NCBI GenBank assembly: GCA_027625915.1
Contig: JANTQA010000026.1
Coordinates: forward strand, 6,138,001 to 6,202,000
Origin: Anaeramoeba flamelloides
Lineage: Eukaryota > Metamonada > Anaeramoebidae
Direction: 5' to 3'
DNA: 64,000 nt
Both the position numbers and the translations under genes were made by a program. Numbering within the stretch: the stretch's first letter is position 1; every line of letters starts with the position of its first letter. Of the stretch, positions 36,241 through 48,262 are shown in pieces. The notes beneath the pieces are model-generated. The model did not search any database. It was not told where the DNA came from and saw nothing but the letters and a program-made list of their open reading frames with translations.

Positions 36241-37260
36241 TTTTTTTTTTTTTTGAAGGAGGAAATTAATTATCTCTTACAATCATTAGGTTTTTTTTAA
36301 TTTTTGAAATAAACAGAAAATTAAATAAATTTTCGGTTTATTTCATAAATTAAAAAAAACACAGTTTGTTTTCCAGAATTTAAAAGAATTGAGTAAAATC
36401 TAAGATTTTTACTAAATTCTTTTGAATTCTGGAAAAGCTTAGTTATCTTTTGTTGAGTTTTCTGTTTCTCAGAAAAATCAATAGATTTTCGTTAGGTTTT
36501 TTTTACTTTAGAAATAAACCAAAAATTTTAATAAATTTTCTGTTTATTTCTAAAGTAAAAAAAACCTAGAACACTTAACAAATAAAACAGAAAACCTCAA
36601 GAAACCTAGGCACTCTATGGTACTCTACGACACTTGACGGCACTTGACAATACTCGATTTCACTTCCTGAACAGATCAATTTCTGTTTAGAAATTTCAAT
36701 AAAGAATCATAATTTTCTTTATCATTAACCAATGACAAGATAAATAATGAGTCTTTATTTTGAATAATACCAAAGATGTTATTCTGATTTTTTTTTTTAA
36801 TTTGAATTAATTCTTTAATCCAAAATTTTTCGATTTTTTTTCATATGATGGGCAATTACATAAAAAATGATCAATATCTTCTATGATTTCTAAGTTGAAG
36901 TATTTTTTGCATAAATTGTCAGATTTTGTTTTTATTTTATTTTTTTTATAAACATAAGAATATCTAGGTAGATAAGTTGTGAAATTTCTTAGTTTTAAGA
37001 TGGAAGTAGAACACTTCCCTTTTAAATATTTTTTTTTTACTTTATCGGGTTTTTTATAATTTGAGAAATGAAAAGAAAATTTATGAAATTTTCTTTTCAT
37101 TTCTCAAATTAAAAAAAAAAAATGCACTCTATGGACATAAACGTTAGCGTTCTGGGAATTTTATAGAATTGGGTGAAATCAAACATTTTTACTTAATTCT
37201 AATAAATTCTGGTAAACCACAGTTATATTTTCTTGATTTTTCGTTTTATTAGGACAATCA
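36241..37260 (-). mobile_element. LINE 3'-end fragment with coding tail and palindrome modules (array D)
   Basis: On the minus strand, 37100-36807 stays open for 97 codons and contains CKKYFNLEIIEDIDHFLCNC, followed by PSYEKK: a Cys-His cluster typical of the C-terminal end of LINE reverse-transcriptase proteins. It is followed by about 150 bases shared with 30850-31060, then palindrome modules (TTTAAAAGAATTGAGTAAAA and its inverse, TTTAAATTTTCGGTTTATTT type), the decamer-like spacer CACTCTACGGCACTTGACGG written with small changes, GAAATTAATT and poly-T (poly-A tail) at 36239-36254. More modules at 37060-37260 sit inside or before the coding part. A minus frame at 37338-37583 may be further LINE sequence. 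5' truncated. Confidence 0.7.
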
Positions 37261-38126
37261 ATAGATTTTAATTGGCAATTTTTGAAATTTATACTTGATA
37301 TCATGGAGAGATTATTTGAATATATTTTTTTAATAGTCTAAAAAGAATAATATTTTTCATTTTCAAAATAAAATAAAAGATTTCTTTCAAAGGATATCAC
37401 TAAATCCAATTGAAAAATTGATTTTTTTTCTGTTTTTGGAATATTTTTTCTCAATTTAAAATTTTTTCCATGTTTGGGTCTAGAAATATAAAGCTTTGGA
37501 AAAACTATATATTCCTTTTTTTTATTACAAATTGTTTTAACATTTATTCTTTTTTCTTTCTTAAAAAATAATCTAAAGTTCATTTGTTGTAACTTATTTC
37601 AAAAAAAAATACCCCAAAAATAGGCATTTTTTTTCATAAGTCATTAATTTTGAAAAAGTTGGTATTTGAATCTTAATGACTTCAATAGCTATCTTTTCTT
37701 AATTACATAAAATTATTATAACTTTGAAAAAATAATTATTTAAAGATAAATAATTGAAATACAATATGTAATTTTGGCCAACTTTAATTTTCAGAATTTA
37801 GTTTTTACTTGTTGTGTAATACTTGATAATTATCCAAAATTTTAATCATAATCAGCTATTTTCACTTTAATACTTTTAAATTTTACAGGTGTATTTTATT
37901 GAAGATACTCATAAAGTTAATTTTAAAAACCTGGGTGAAGAAAAAACAAAGAAAAAACATTTTAATTAGTTTTTTTTTTTATTCAATATTTCAGTAAAAT
38001 GATTATTTTCAAAACACATTGTAAAAAAAAGAATTAAAAGAGAAAGCAAAATCTTTGTTTTCTATTAAAAAAATAAAGATTTGTAAGATTAGTTTTCTTA
38101 AAAACCACTTGACTCATTTTTTGGAA

Positions 38127-38720
38127 TTACATAAGAGAGCACCTTAATTTTTTTTTCCAGCTTCCTTTTTTCTTTTTTTTTGTGTTTTCTTCATTTTGGT
38201 TATTTTGGAGACCAAATTTAACTTTTCTAATTTCTCTAACCAACCCAAAGAATGCTTCTTCAACGTTTGTTCTTGTCTTTGCAGAAGTTTCGATAAATGG
38301 ACAATTGAAACTTTTTGCCAAATCTGTTCCTTCTCCTTGAGAGACTTGTCTTTCGTTCTCAAGATCGTTTTTGTTTCCGACAATGATCATTGGAACGTCG
38401 TCAGAGTCTTTCACTCGTGTAATTTGTTCTCTAAAACTGGAGACTTCGTCAAAGGAGTTTCTTGAGTTGATTGCATAAATAATTAAAAAGCCTTCTCCAG
38501 CTCTCATGTAGGAATCTCTCATTGCAGAGTATTCCTCTTGGCCGGCAGTATCAAGGATATCTAAAAGGCATGTTTCTTCGTCAATGACAACTTGTCTTCG
38601 ATATGAGTCTTCAATCGTTGGATCGTATTCATCAACAAAATGTGATTGAACCAATTGAATTGTTAAAGCTGATTTTCCAACACCACCACCTCCGACTACG
38701 ACTAATTTGTATTCGGTCAT
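38127..38720 (-). CDS. Ras small GTPase (RasD-like)
   Basis: A 197-residue intronless Ras. Motifs: P-loop GGGGVGKS (10-17), effector region [12 protein letters not shown], switch [22 protein letters not shown] with Gln61, GNKNDL, and ETSAK. The tail is Lys-rich ([11 protein letters not shown]) and ends CSLM, a CaaX box whose final Met favours farnesylation, so plasma-membrane anchoring is expected. Four glycines at 10-13 are as in Dictyostelium Ras proteins; Gly12 and Gly13 are kept, so nothing suggests constitutive activity. The start ATG at 38720 gives the canonical [11 protein letters not shown] is well above its flanks. Subgroup naming is from similarity by eye. Confidence 0.97.
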   Translation of the reverse strand: MTEYKLVVVGGGGVGKSALTIQLVQSHFVDEYDPTIEDSYRRQVVIDEETCLLDILDTAGQEEYSAMRDSYMRAGEGFLIIYAINSRNSFDEVSSFREQITRVKDSDDVPMIIVGNKNDLENERQVSQGEGTDLAKSFNCPFIETSAKTRTNVEEAFFGLVREIRKVKFGLQNNQNEENTKKKKKGSWKKKLRCSLM

Positions 38721-39640
38721 TTATTATCTTTGTTAAATTGTTTTTAGTTATTTTTGAAAAAAAATGAATTTTGTTTTCCACTTTATAATTTTAACAGAAA
38801 TCAAAAAAAGATCAAAAAAAGACTTTTAATTGCCTCAAAAAAATGTTATTTGTTTGTGTTGATAAGGGACAATTTTGAAAACCAAAAATTAATTTTTAGA
38901 AAATTTTTTTTTTTTTTTTACTTATAGGTTTAGTTTATCAACTTTTTATAATTACCTTTTATGGTTTTTTTATAAAATGGAAAAAATAGGGTTTGAATTT
39001 TGGATTTGTATAATTAAGTTTTTATTTAAAGAATTTAAAAAATAATTTGTTGATCAGAAAAGAATTTTTTTTGGAAATTTTGAAAAATTTTTCTTGATTT
39101 ACCCAACAATCAAAAAATCTATTCTACCATTTTAGTTGTTACCTAATTTGATCGAGGAACGATTAAACCAATTTTCAATAAAATATTTTAAAGATTTTTC
39201 TATTTTTTAAAATCTTTTTTACAACCATTAATTGGGTTAAGAAAACTTGTATTTATAAAGATCAATTACGAAGTTGTTTTGAGAAATTGAAGCTATAGAG
39301 TTAATGGAAAACTAATCCATTAAATTATTGAGAATTAAATTCAAATCAGGTTTGTAATTGAAACGAGAGTATTTTCATGAAAACTCAAGTTAGAACAAAA
39401 TAGTTGAATTTTCTCAACAAAAGTTAAAAATCAATGATATAAACTAAATATCAATGATTCTCCAAGTTGGTGATGTCTTAATTTTATTGAATAAGCCAAC
39501 TTGTTCAAAATGTCAAAAAAAAGAAAGAACAATATGTTTAAATTTAGGCTGCTTTTCAAATCAATTTTTTGATAGAAATTAATTTTGTTGTTGTAATTTT
39601 GAAAGATTCTATTATTGGAATATATAAAGTGTGGGTTTTT
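38721..39640. other. Upstream region of Ras, non-coding
   Basis: AT-rich, no open frame with coding character. It presumably holds the Ras promoter and 5' UTR (the gene is read leftward), but no element can be named. Confidence 0.5.
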
Positions 39641-40110
39641 TTTTTATTATTTTTGTAAGGTCCGAAATTAATTTCGTCTTCTACCATGAGTTTATTTTTT
39701 TAATTTTTGAAATAAAAATAATAAGTAAGAAATTTTCTTTTTATTTCTTAAATTAAAAAAATGCCTTTAGATTTTCCAGAATTCCAAAGAATTCAGAAAA
39801 ATCTTGGATTTTATTATCTTCTTTTAATTTTGGAAAATCGAAATAAAAGTATCACCAAGTGCCATAGAGTTCCTAGGTTTTTTTTTAAATTATTTAAATT
39901 AACCAAAATTTAAATAAATTTTCGGTTTATTTCAAAAATTCGAAAAAACATAGTTAAGTTTTCCTGGGATTATCTGTTTCGTTTGTAAAATCTATTAATT
40001 TTACAAATACAACAAAAACCTCAAGTAAATCTAGCTACACTAAGACACTTTGCTAATTTTTAACTTTTTGTTCAGAAATTTTAATAAAAAGTTATAATTT
40101 TCATTCACAT
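39641..40110 (-). mobile_element. LINE 3'-end fragment (array E)
   Basis: Poly-T (tail) then GAAATTAATTTCGTC, a palindrome with arms TTTTTTAATTTTTGAAATAA and TTATTTCTTAAATTAAAAAA, a second with CCAGAATTCCAAAGAATTC, spacer words GTGCCATAGAG, TTCGGTTTATTTCAAAAATT, and finally AGAAATTTTAATAAAAAGTT. The last word matches the edge of the array in copies C and D. No coding sequence; diverged. Confidence 0.6.
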
Positions 40111-40334
40111 ATCGATAAAAATGTAAAAAAAAATCAATTATCTCAAATAAAATATTTAGTAAAATGGTGAGAAAAGGAGAAACCTCTCTAAAAAAACTTT
40201 TTTAAAAAAGTAAAAGATATTTTTAAAAAAATAAAGTTGGTTTTTAGTAAAACGAAAATATCTCTAAAGTGGTAAATATACAAATATTTTAATCCTTTAT
40301 ATTAGTAAATTATTTTATGAATTTATAATTTTGA

Positions 40335-41210
40335 ATTTAGCTCAAAAAGATTACAATAATACATGTTTGAATAAATGAAAAAAGTTACAATTTTTAAAAA
40401 AATTAAAAGAACGTTATATTAGATCAATTTTTCAAACTGAAGTAAAAATAGACCAAGTCGTAATTCCAATGCATTGAAGAAGATATGAATACAGAGTAAA
40501 TTGGGCATTCTGCCTTTTAAAAGTTATTCGATTAATTATACATTTTCAAAAAAAAAAAAAAACATAATGAAAATACCAATCCAAAAATAGATAACTTAAA
40601 ATTAATATCTGCCATCTAAATCATTTGGGAGAAAATTTAATAATCAATAAAAATGTGTATAAAGGACAAGAATATTTAAAAATGATTAGTTATATTAACA
40701 GAAATGATAAATAAGTATGCCGTCAAATGCCGTTAAGTGATTTAGAGTGTTTTAAGTATCTATGTTTTCCAGGATTCAAACGGATAGACTAAAATATTTG
40801 ATTTTACTTGATTCTTTTAAATTCTGGAAAACCTACGGTTGTTTTTTATTTATTCTTACATTGTATCTATAAAATCAATTGGTTCTCTAGTCAAAACAAT
40901 AATTAAAGAAAAATTTTTTCGTTGATTTTTCAACATTTAAAAGAATAGAGTAAAATCTTGAATTTTTACCACTTCTTTTAAATTCGGGAAAAGATTATGG
41001 TGGTTCTCCACGGGTTTTCTGTTTTATTGGTTAAGTGCTCTAGGTTTTTTTTGGGTTTTATATTTTATAATAGATTTTCTAAATATATAGAAAACTCAAA
41101 AAAACCTAATGAAAATCTTTTGATGAAGAAAATAAACAGAAAACGGAAGAATACATAAAGATTATAAGACGAAATTAATTTCATACTTTCCAAAATAAAA
41201 AAAAATAATA
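40335..41210 (+). mobile_element. LINE 3'-end fragment with coding tail (array F)
   Basis: The plus-strand coding remnant includes FQTEVKIDQVVIPMH and NVYKGQEYLKMISYINRNDK, matching the minus-strand fragment at 53881-55604 (KTEAKIDQVTISIYKRRY and KVQEYLKMIRYKNNIN). The frame ends at a TAA near 40713. Palindrome modules start at once with GCCGTCAAATGCCGTTAAGTG. The element ends GACGAAATTAATTTCATAC...AAAAAAAAATAATAAAA. It lies in opposite orientation to the neighbouring array E. Confidence 0.65.
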
Positions 41211-41639
41211 AAATTTCATCAGTATTGGTTTAATTTATAAATGGCAAAATAAATTAAAATCCTTATTTGGATTGAATTTATTTTAAAAGTATTAAACTTT
41301 CTTTTTTTTTTTTTTTTCATTAAGAAAAATATATTAAAGTATTTTTAAACTTAAAATAGAGATGATATATATTTCCCATTTGATTAAAAAAAAAAATGTT
41401 CAATTCATTAAATATAAGAGATTAGTAACTATTGTTAGAAACTCGTAAATAACCATGAATGGCAAATTCGTCTATTTGGGTCGCAGAATTACTTACATTT
41501 TCCATTTACTTTTCCAGTGAAATTGTTTTATTGTATTACTTGGTTTGATTTTTGTAAATTAATTTTAGTATTACTAATTGTAAAACCCAAAATAATTCTG
41601 GAATTTATTTTTTTTTTTTTAATTTTAACTGTATTTTCT

Positions 41640-42130
41640 TATTCGTTGTTGTAAACGGGTAAATAAGAGCAGAAAATTTTCATCCACGTTTCCAAAATAA
41701 TAAAAATTGTTTCTTTTTTAGACAAGACCTATACATAAACTTATCAAAGAAACTGAAAATAAAAGATACCTAAATTTTGTACAGATTTCTTAAAGTTATA
41801 TTATTAATAAAGCAATTGGATAAATGAAGGATCAAACTGTAAACTTTATCTCGAAAAATAGAGTAAATTTTTTAGAAAATTTTTATCTTTCCATCAAAAA
41901 ATTTTTAAAAATTGCGAAAATTTTGAGAATATTATGGAAAATTTTCAATTATTTGCATGAATAATTTAAAATTAACTAAATAAAATCAAGGCCTTTGTTT
42001 TCCAAATTGAGTCCAACTTGGGTATACTTTTTGGTAGTGAATTCGGTATTTCATTTGTACAACAAAAAAAAAAAAGGAACTGGTTATGTTTTGAAATATG
42101 GATTATAGAATTTGGGTACTTATTTTTTGT
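41640..42130 (+). mobile_element. Family 1 TIR element, left part, diverged
   Basis: It starts CGTTGTTGTAAACGGG and keeps landmarks of the family in order: ACGTTTCCAAAATAA, AAGACCTATACATAAAC, GGATCAAACTGTAAACTTTA, TCTCGAAAAATAGAGTAAA and GTATACTTTTTGGTAGTGAA. The last parallels the interior of the 1527-3368 copy near 1895. No right end. Confidence 0.55.
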
Positions 42131-43645
42131 TCATTTGGAATTGAATTTTTTAGAATTGTTTTTTTTTATTTCAGGAATCAGATACTTTTCCTTTCACTTT
42201 TTTGAAATTTACTTTTTTTTTTTTTGTTTAGTCCAAAAGATAATAAATTGAAAAAAAAATTTTTAAAACAAATTTATAAAAAAAAAATTTTGTAAAAAAA
42301 CAATAAATTGTAATGTTTGGAGAAATACAAGTTATGTGTTTTTTTTTGAATTTTCCAAAATTATGGTTAATTGTAGAATAAAAAGTTCAATATTTTCATT
42401 TAGCTTTCCAAAAAAATCAAATCCCAAGGTTTAAAATAAATAATCAAAGTCCTCAATTCTAATAGAAAGAAATTAATATTTAAGCTTGTTTATGGAAATA
42501 AAATTTTGAAATGTTATATTTTTAGTATATCTTTTTTCGAAAACCGAAAAGAAAATTTTCTTCCATTTTTTTGGACACAAATAGTAAGAAGATAAATAAT
42601 TATAAAATCTTTCGAAATATACTTGTGGTCTTAATTATTTTTTTTCCTTGATTTCAACATATTTCTTTGGAAGGATGATCTGTCTTGTTTGGTATTCAAA
42701 AAGAAAGAATTTATTTAAAATATATGAGTTCTAATGTCTTTTTTATTAGCTTTCAAATTTACTATTTTCAACTATGCATCTAAACACATTTCTATATCCA
42801 AAACCTAATTTAATAAAAATAAGCAGTAATAGATTAAAGAAAAGTTCAAAAGATTGAAAAATTCAAGACTCCACTTCGTTTTACTTTGGGTTCGCCTTCT
42901 TGTCACATATAGTGCAATTTATGATTTTCTAATTTCAAAATATCGATAGCTTGTTACCTCAAAAAGAACTGTTTTTCTTTATTGTTTTTTACTATAAAAG
43001 TTTTACAAATGGTAAATAGTACACACTTTCTTAAAAAAGTTATTAAAATTCTTCTATCAAAAGAGAAACTCCATAATAATTCAATGTAGTCAATTAACAA
43101 GTTAAACTTTCCATAGATCTTAATATTTTTGTTGGAAAGATGATTTAAAATTATATTCCATTATTTTTTTGACAAATAACAAAACAATAATTTTTAGATT
43201 AGTTTACCAAAGATCATAACTTCGTTTATTTGATCCAATTGTTCCTTACCAAGGAAACGTTATTTTTGAGATCTTTTATGTTTTATTTCAAAATATACAA
43301 GATTTTAAATGTGTTGTAATCTTCTTTTCAAGTCACAATTAATAAAAATTTTGAGGAGAGAATAATTATCAATAGTAATGTAAATAAAGAAGAGTTTCTC
43401 GAAAACACAATCAAATTTTCATAGAAAGTAAGCGAATTTTGAAAAATTTTTATTATTTTTCTGAAAAGTATCCGTTGACGAGGAAATGATCAGAAAAATT
43501 GAAAACAAATCATTAAAATATAAATAAAATGAGAAGAAAAATAAATTATTGTGAATTTTTTTTGTAACCCACATATTTTTTTCATTTTTTCACAAAACTT
43601 GTTTTTTATTTATTGAAATTTGATCACTTTAAAGAAATAAGAAAG
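42131..43645. other. Non-coding stretch upstream of the DBF4-like gene
   Basis: No gene is supported. The 77-codon frame at 42018-42251 begins with TTG in repeat-derived sequence and is not called. Confidence 0.5.
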
Positions 43646-45300
43646 ATGACGAAGAGTTTAACAGGAAAGAACTTCTTTTTAGATATTTCTCATCCAAGCA
43701 CTGAACAAAAAATTCAAAACCAACTGGAATTAATGGGTGCAAAAATCAAAACAGTATTAAATTGTTCAGTTAATTATTTAATAACAGATCAATCAAGAAG
43801 TATTATTTCTTCGACTTGTAAACTAGATTCTCAAAATTCAAAAAAAAAAATAAACAAGCCATCTTTGTCCTTACCAGTTTTAGGTTGTAAGATCCTTTTT
43901 AAAATTTTAAAAAAAAAAAAAATAAATCCTTTTTTTCATTTTTAAAAACCATCCAAAATTTAAAAAAAAATTTCCTTTCTGTAACTTTTTCAAATCGAAA
44001 AAAAATTACCTTTTTCTTGACTACAAACCACAAACGAACAGCACAAAAGAAGTGTAATATTAGTAAAGCGAAAACATTGGGATCAAGGATTGTGAGTGTT
44101 CGTTGTATTCAAAAATGGCTGGACAAGCATAACCCACAAAAGGTTGGTGGACAACAAAAGGAGAATAACAAAATTAAACCGAAACAAGCAAAAAAAAAAC
44201 AAACAAGGGAAAAAATAAGATCCACAAACCAATTAAAAAGAAGTGCATTCGAACCACGGGAAAATAAAATACCCTGCCTTTCGCAGACAAAATTAATTCT
44301 CACAAGCCGGAATCCAAATCTCAAAACTGTGAAAAAAAAAAAAAATATTCTCCAAAACGCTAATAATATAAGAGCCATCCGAAAAATCAAAAAGATCCCA
44401 ACAAACGTAAACAACAATCAAACCAATCTTGGCCCCCAAAAAAAAAAGCTTTCAATAGTCAACAAAAACTATAATTTTCTTCAAATCGAGGACAAACAAT
44501 CAGACTACCAACCATTTAAAAAAGAGTTTGCCAAAAACAAAATGAGAACAACCTTGTTTTTTCTACAACAACGCTCTTCTCGAAGGTTATATAACCTTGA
44601 CCAAGTCATAGGGGAACGTGGGCAGGAATGGAAATCAAGACAAAAAAGAAGACTAAAAAAGAAAAGAAGAATGAGGATTAAAGGCAGTGGCTATTGTGAA
44701 AATTGTAGAGTCAAATACTCAAACATTGAAAAACATTGCCAAAGTAAAAGACACCAAAGATTTTGTAAAAGTTCGAAAAACTTTGGGGAGGTCGATAGCT
44801 TTATTGAGAAAATTGAAAACATATTTCTTCAACAAAATAAAGAAAAACAATTAGAAAAGCCAAATTTACAAAAAACTGAAGATCCTGTGAAAAGGGAAAA
44901 AGCCAAAGATTTCTTATCTTCTTCTTTATCTTTAGAATGCGAAGAAACACCCCATTCGACAAATAATAATAACAATTTCAATACAACAACAACAACAACA
45001 CAGACGACAACAACACAGACGAAGGCGACAACAACAACAACAGCAACTACCTCGGCATTCTTGACGTTAACTGATCGGGTTGACGAATGGTATTCTCCAA
45101 ATTTTCCAAACCAAATTTATCCTCTTGTGGATCAAATTGAAATTACTAAAAAAAAAATCGAACCAATAATCATTTTTGATGATTCTCTTAATTGGAATGA
45201 TCAAGAAATTTTTGAAGATTCTGACGACGATTTTGTTAATACTTTTAAATCAAAAAAGAACAAAAAAAGGAAAAAACGAAGAAGAAAGAATAAAAATTAA
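43646..45300 (+). CDS. DBF4: DBF4-like regulatory subunit of Cdc7 kinase
   Basis: Exons 43646-43886 and 44042-45300 encode 499 residues (155-base GT-AG intron, phase 1). DBF4 activates Cdc7 to phosphorylate Mcm2-7 and start DNA replication. Evidence: a DBF4-type zinc finger, GYCENCRVKYSNIEKH then CQSKRHQRF, with Cys299, Cys302, His312 and His318 in exactly the C-x2-C-x9-H-x5-H spacing of the family. The N-terminal BRCT-like motif N runs GKNFFLDIS to VNYLITD and continues after the intron with LGSRIVSVRCIQKWLDKH. A possible motif M is YQPFKKEF. A Thr-rich run from ACA repeats (44985-45049) and a Lys/Arg-rich C-terminus (nuclear signal) are lineage features. The start was chosen at the ATG giving MTKSLTGKNFF. 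The two halves look like separate genes if the intron is missed. Confidence 0.88.
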
Positions 45301-45566
45301 ATTGATTTGATTTAATAAAGTATTCCCATTTTTTTTTTTTGCTTGTTTGATAATAAATAATAATTTATATTTGTGATTTAATTTTTATAATTAGAAAATT
45401 ATTTTTGGAAATTAATATTTTGTTTAGAATGCTTTGTTTGAGTGTCTTTTAACTGGCCAGATAACTGTTTTTTTTTTTTTTTTTTTCTAAAACAAATTAT
45501 TGATATAAGTGGAAGAATTCGTTGAATGTAGGATTTAATTATTTTTGATTGAAATCATTTTAAATG

Positions 45567-45598
<32 letters not shown>

Positions 45599-46159
45599 GT
45601 AAAGGATGGTTTTGGTCTTATCAATATAATAGGGGTATGGTATTCTATTTATTTGGGACACTTTTCTAAAACTTTTTTAAATATTTTTTTTTTATAAAAA
45701 AACTACTATTTTGTAGGTATTTCTTTATTTAGAATATTATATATCAACTTTTCACTGTTAAATTTTTGATAGTTTGTTAATTAGTAAATATATTTAATTT
45801 TTTTCATTCCTGAATTATTTTTAATTATTTATTGTTTTAAACTGAGGTGTATCCTTGGTAACTTTAGTATAAAGAGAGCAAAAAACCCTTTATTGTTATT
45901 ATTCTTTTCAAATTAAATCTATTTTTTTTTTTTTTTTTTTTTTTTTCTTTTAATAAAACGCATTGGATCTATACCAAGTGAACTTTATTCAAAAATTTGG
46001 TTCAATCCCCAATCGCAAAATCTTTATATAAACACCATTTCAAAATCATTGGTACTTTAAAAAACAAATTTTGAATATAAATATTTTTATAAATTGATCT
46101 TATCTATAATAATAAAAAAATTACAATTTTAATCACAAGTTCTATGCCCTAGAAATAAA
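45301..46159. other. 3' flank of the DBF4-like gene
   Basis: Several long poly-T runs (for example 45470-45486, 45568-45595, 45922-45946). No gene or RNA recognised. Confidence 0.5.
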
Positions 46160-46686
46160 CATAAATTAAAAATTTAACACACAAAAAAAACGTTCTAAAC
46201 ATTCGCATTAATATAATTTTATTCAAATTGGAAATAATTTTGATTTTTGTAAAATATGGAAATCATTTTTTCATATTTTAGTTTATGTTTTCATTTCATT
46301 TTTTGAATTAGGTAACTTGTTTCGTCCGATCATTTTTTTTCAACAATTGATATTATACTAAAGTTGAGTTGTTCGAAATTGAAGAACTCCAATAAAATTA
46401 GTTCGTAGTAAATAATCATTTGATCGATCAATATTCCTAATAGAATTTAAACAAATTTCCGTATGAATTTTTTTGTTATACTCGCTCCAAAATTTTTAAC
46501 ACACCCTTGATTTATTAGTATTGGTATTTATTTATTTTTTGTTTTGTTATTATTGTGATTTATAAAAAGGTGTCGACATTTCAATTAGCGAATGGTTCTA
46601 ATTTGGCATTTCTTCGAGAATTGATTAAATAAGTTTTCTTCTTCACAAATTGAATTTTGGTGTGTTAAAAATTTTGAATTGACGTT
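46160..46686 (-). mobile_element. Family 2 mariner-like MITE
   Basis: Reverse-oriented copy ending GAATTTTGGTGTGTTAAAAA...GAATTGACGT before TA at 46687-46688. Internal words GAAATAATTTTGATTTTTGT, TGATCGATCAATATTCC and ATTAGCGAATGGTTCTAATT match 34683-35621. The left end is degraded. Confidence 0.7.
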
Positions 46687-46688
46687 TA

Positions 46689-47610
46689 TATATATATAAA
46701 GTGCTGAGATTTTCTTAAGGTTTTCTGTTTTATTTGTAAAGTGTTCTAGGTTTTTTTGAGGTTTTCTATTTTATTTCTAAAGTAAAAAAAACCTAACGAA
46801 AATCTATTGATTTTCCAAATAAATAAAAAATTCAAAAAAACCTAACGAAAATCCATAGATTATCCAAACAAACAGAAAATAGAGGAAAGAATTGTGGCTA
46901 GTTTCCAGAATTCAAAAGAATTGAGTACAATCTATGATAATACTCAATTCTTTTAAATCCTGAAAAACCTAACAAAAAGTGCCCGCCAAGTGCCGTCAAG
47001 TGCCTAGGTTTTCTTGAGGTTTACAGTTTCATTTGTTAAATCTATTGATTTTCCAAATAAACAGAAAACTCAAGAAAACCTAATGGCGCTTTTCCAGAAT
47101 TCAAAAGAATAGAGAAAAATCAAAATTTTTGCTTAATTTTTTAAATTCTGGAAAAGATAACTGCGTTTTTTTTTACCTATTGAAATAAACCAAAAATTTA
47201 TTAAATTTTAAGGTTATTTCAAAAATTAAAAAAAACCTAAAATTTATTAAATTTTAAGGTTATTTCAAAAATTAAAAAAAACCTAAAAAAATCATAAAAA
47301 AATTTTTTTTCCAATTTAAAACAACAAATAATTCTTTAATAGTCAAAATAATTGATTCTCTATTTAAAAGATATTCGTTGGATTTAAAATACAATAAAAT
47401 GAGTTCTTATATTTAAAGAAAAAAATATTCGAATTTTTTCACTATTAAATTGAAAAAACATATTAATTGAGCTTGTAAAATTGGATTTTTCAAATTAAAT
47501 TGTTAAATACCTTAAAAAATAATTTTTTAATCAAAGATCTTTTATTAACTAAAAAGTGTTTATTATCAGTAAAGTTATCTGAAAGTGAGAAATTAGCAAA
47601 TAGTTAATTT
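46689..47610 (+). mobile_element. LINE 3'-end fragment with palindrome modules (array G)
   Basis: Immediately after the family 2 element. The modules are: GAGGTTTTCTATTTTATTTC against AAAAAACCTAACGAAAATC; TTCCAGAATTCAAAAGAATTGAG against CTCAATTCTTTTAAATCCTG (each arm is about 20 bases); CTTGAGGTTTACAGTTTCAT against CAGAAAACTCAAGAAAACC. They are joined by GTGCCGTCAAGTGCCTAGG. A 38-base unit with TTAAATTTTAAGGTTATTTC is repeated twice at 47195-47285. The tail 47310-47610 is the complement of 11740-12100. Confidence 0.65.
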
Positions 47611-48262
47611 TTTTTTTGATAAAATTATTTTATGATCCGGATTGGTTACTTCCCCATCAATTCCATAAAAAAGAAATATTAACAGGCAAAAGAGATTAAA
47701 AATTTTTTCAACTTCTGTTCTAAAGGTTTGTAAGATGAGGTTCTTAGTGTTGTTTGTTTATAAAAATTCTCAAAGGTTTGTAAATGTAGATTTCTTCAAA
47801 AAGTAGAATTCTTTGTCAATTCTTCGTTTTCCTTTTTTCGATCCTAAAATCGATCCATAATAAATCGGAACTTTTTATTTAAAATATATTAGGGAAAATG
47901 AATTGGTCTCTCGAAAGCTGATAAAGGAGTTTATTTAACAATTTTTATCGAACTTTTGAGAAATTAAGTTCTCTATTGACTTAAAGTAGAACAAAAAATC
48001 AAATTTACAAATCTTTTCCTCGAATTACAAGGTTTTTATTTTTAAAAATTAAACTTAAACAGTCATAAGTGAATTTCAGTAAACCCAAAGAAAAATTGAA
48101 GAAAAGTGATTAAATAAAACAAAAAATTAAAGAATCGTTTTTAAATCTGGAAAAGACTAAACTAAGAATTATTTTTAAAAAATAAAATTTGCACTTTTCC
48201 TTTCCAATTTTTCCATTTGTTTTACCTTTTTTCCACTTGACTGTTTTTTCTAAAAAGAAACA
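47611..48262. other. Upstream region of the cytohesin-like gene
   Basis: Mostly non-coding. Around 47628-47700 a short stretch reads FYDPDWLLPHQFHKKEIL before a stop, which looks like a coding remnant of unknown origin. The last 100 bases before the ATG are pyrimidine-rich then A-rich. Confidence 0.4.
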
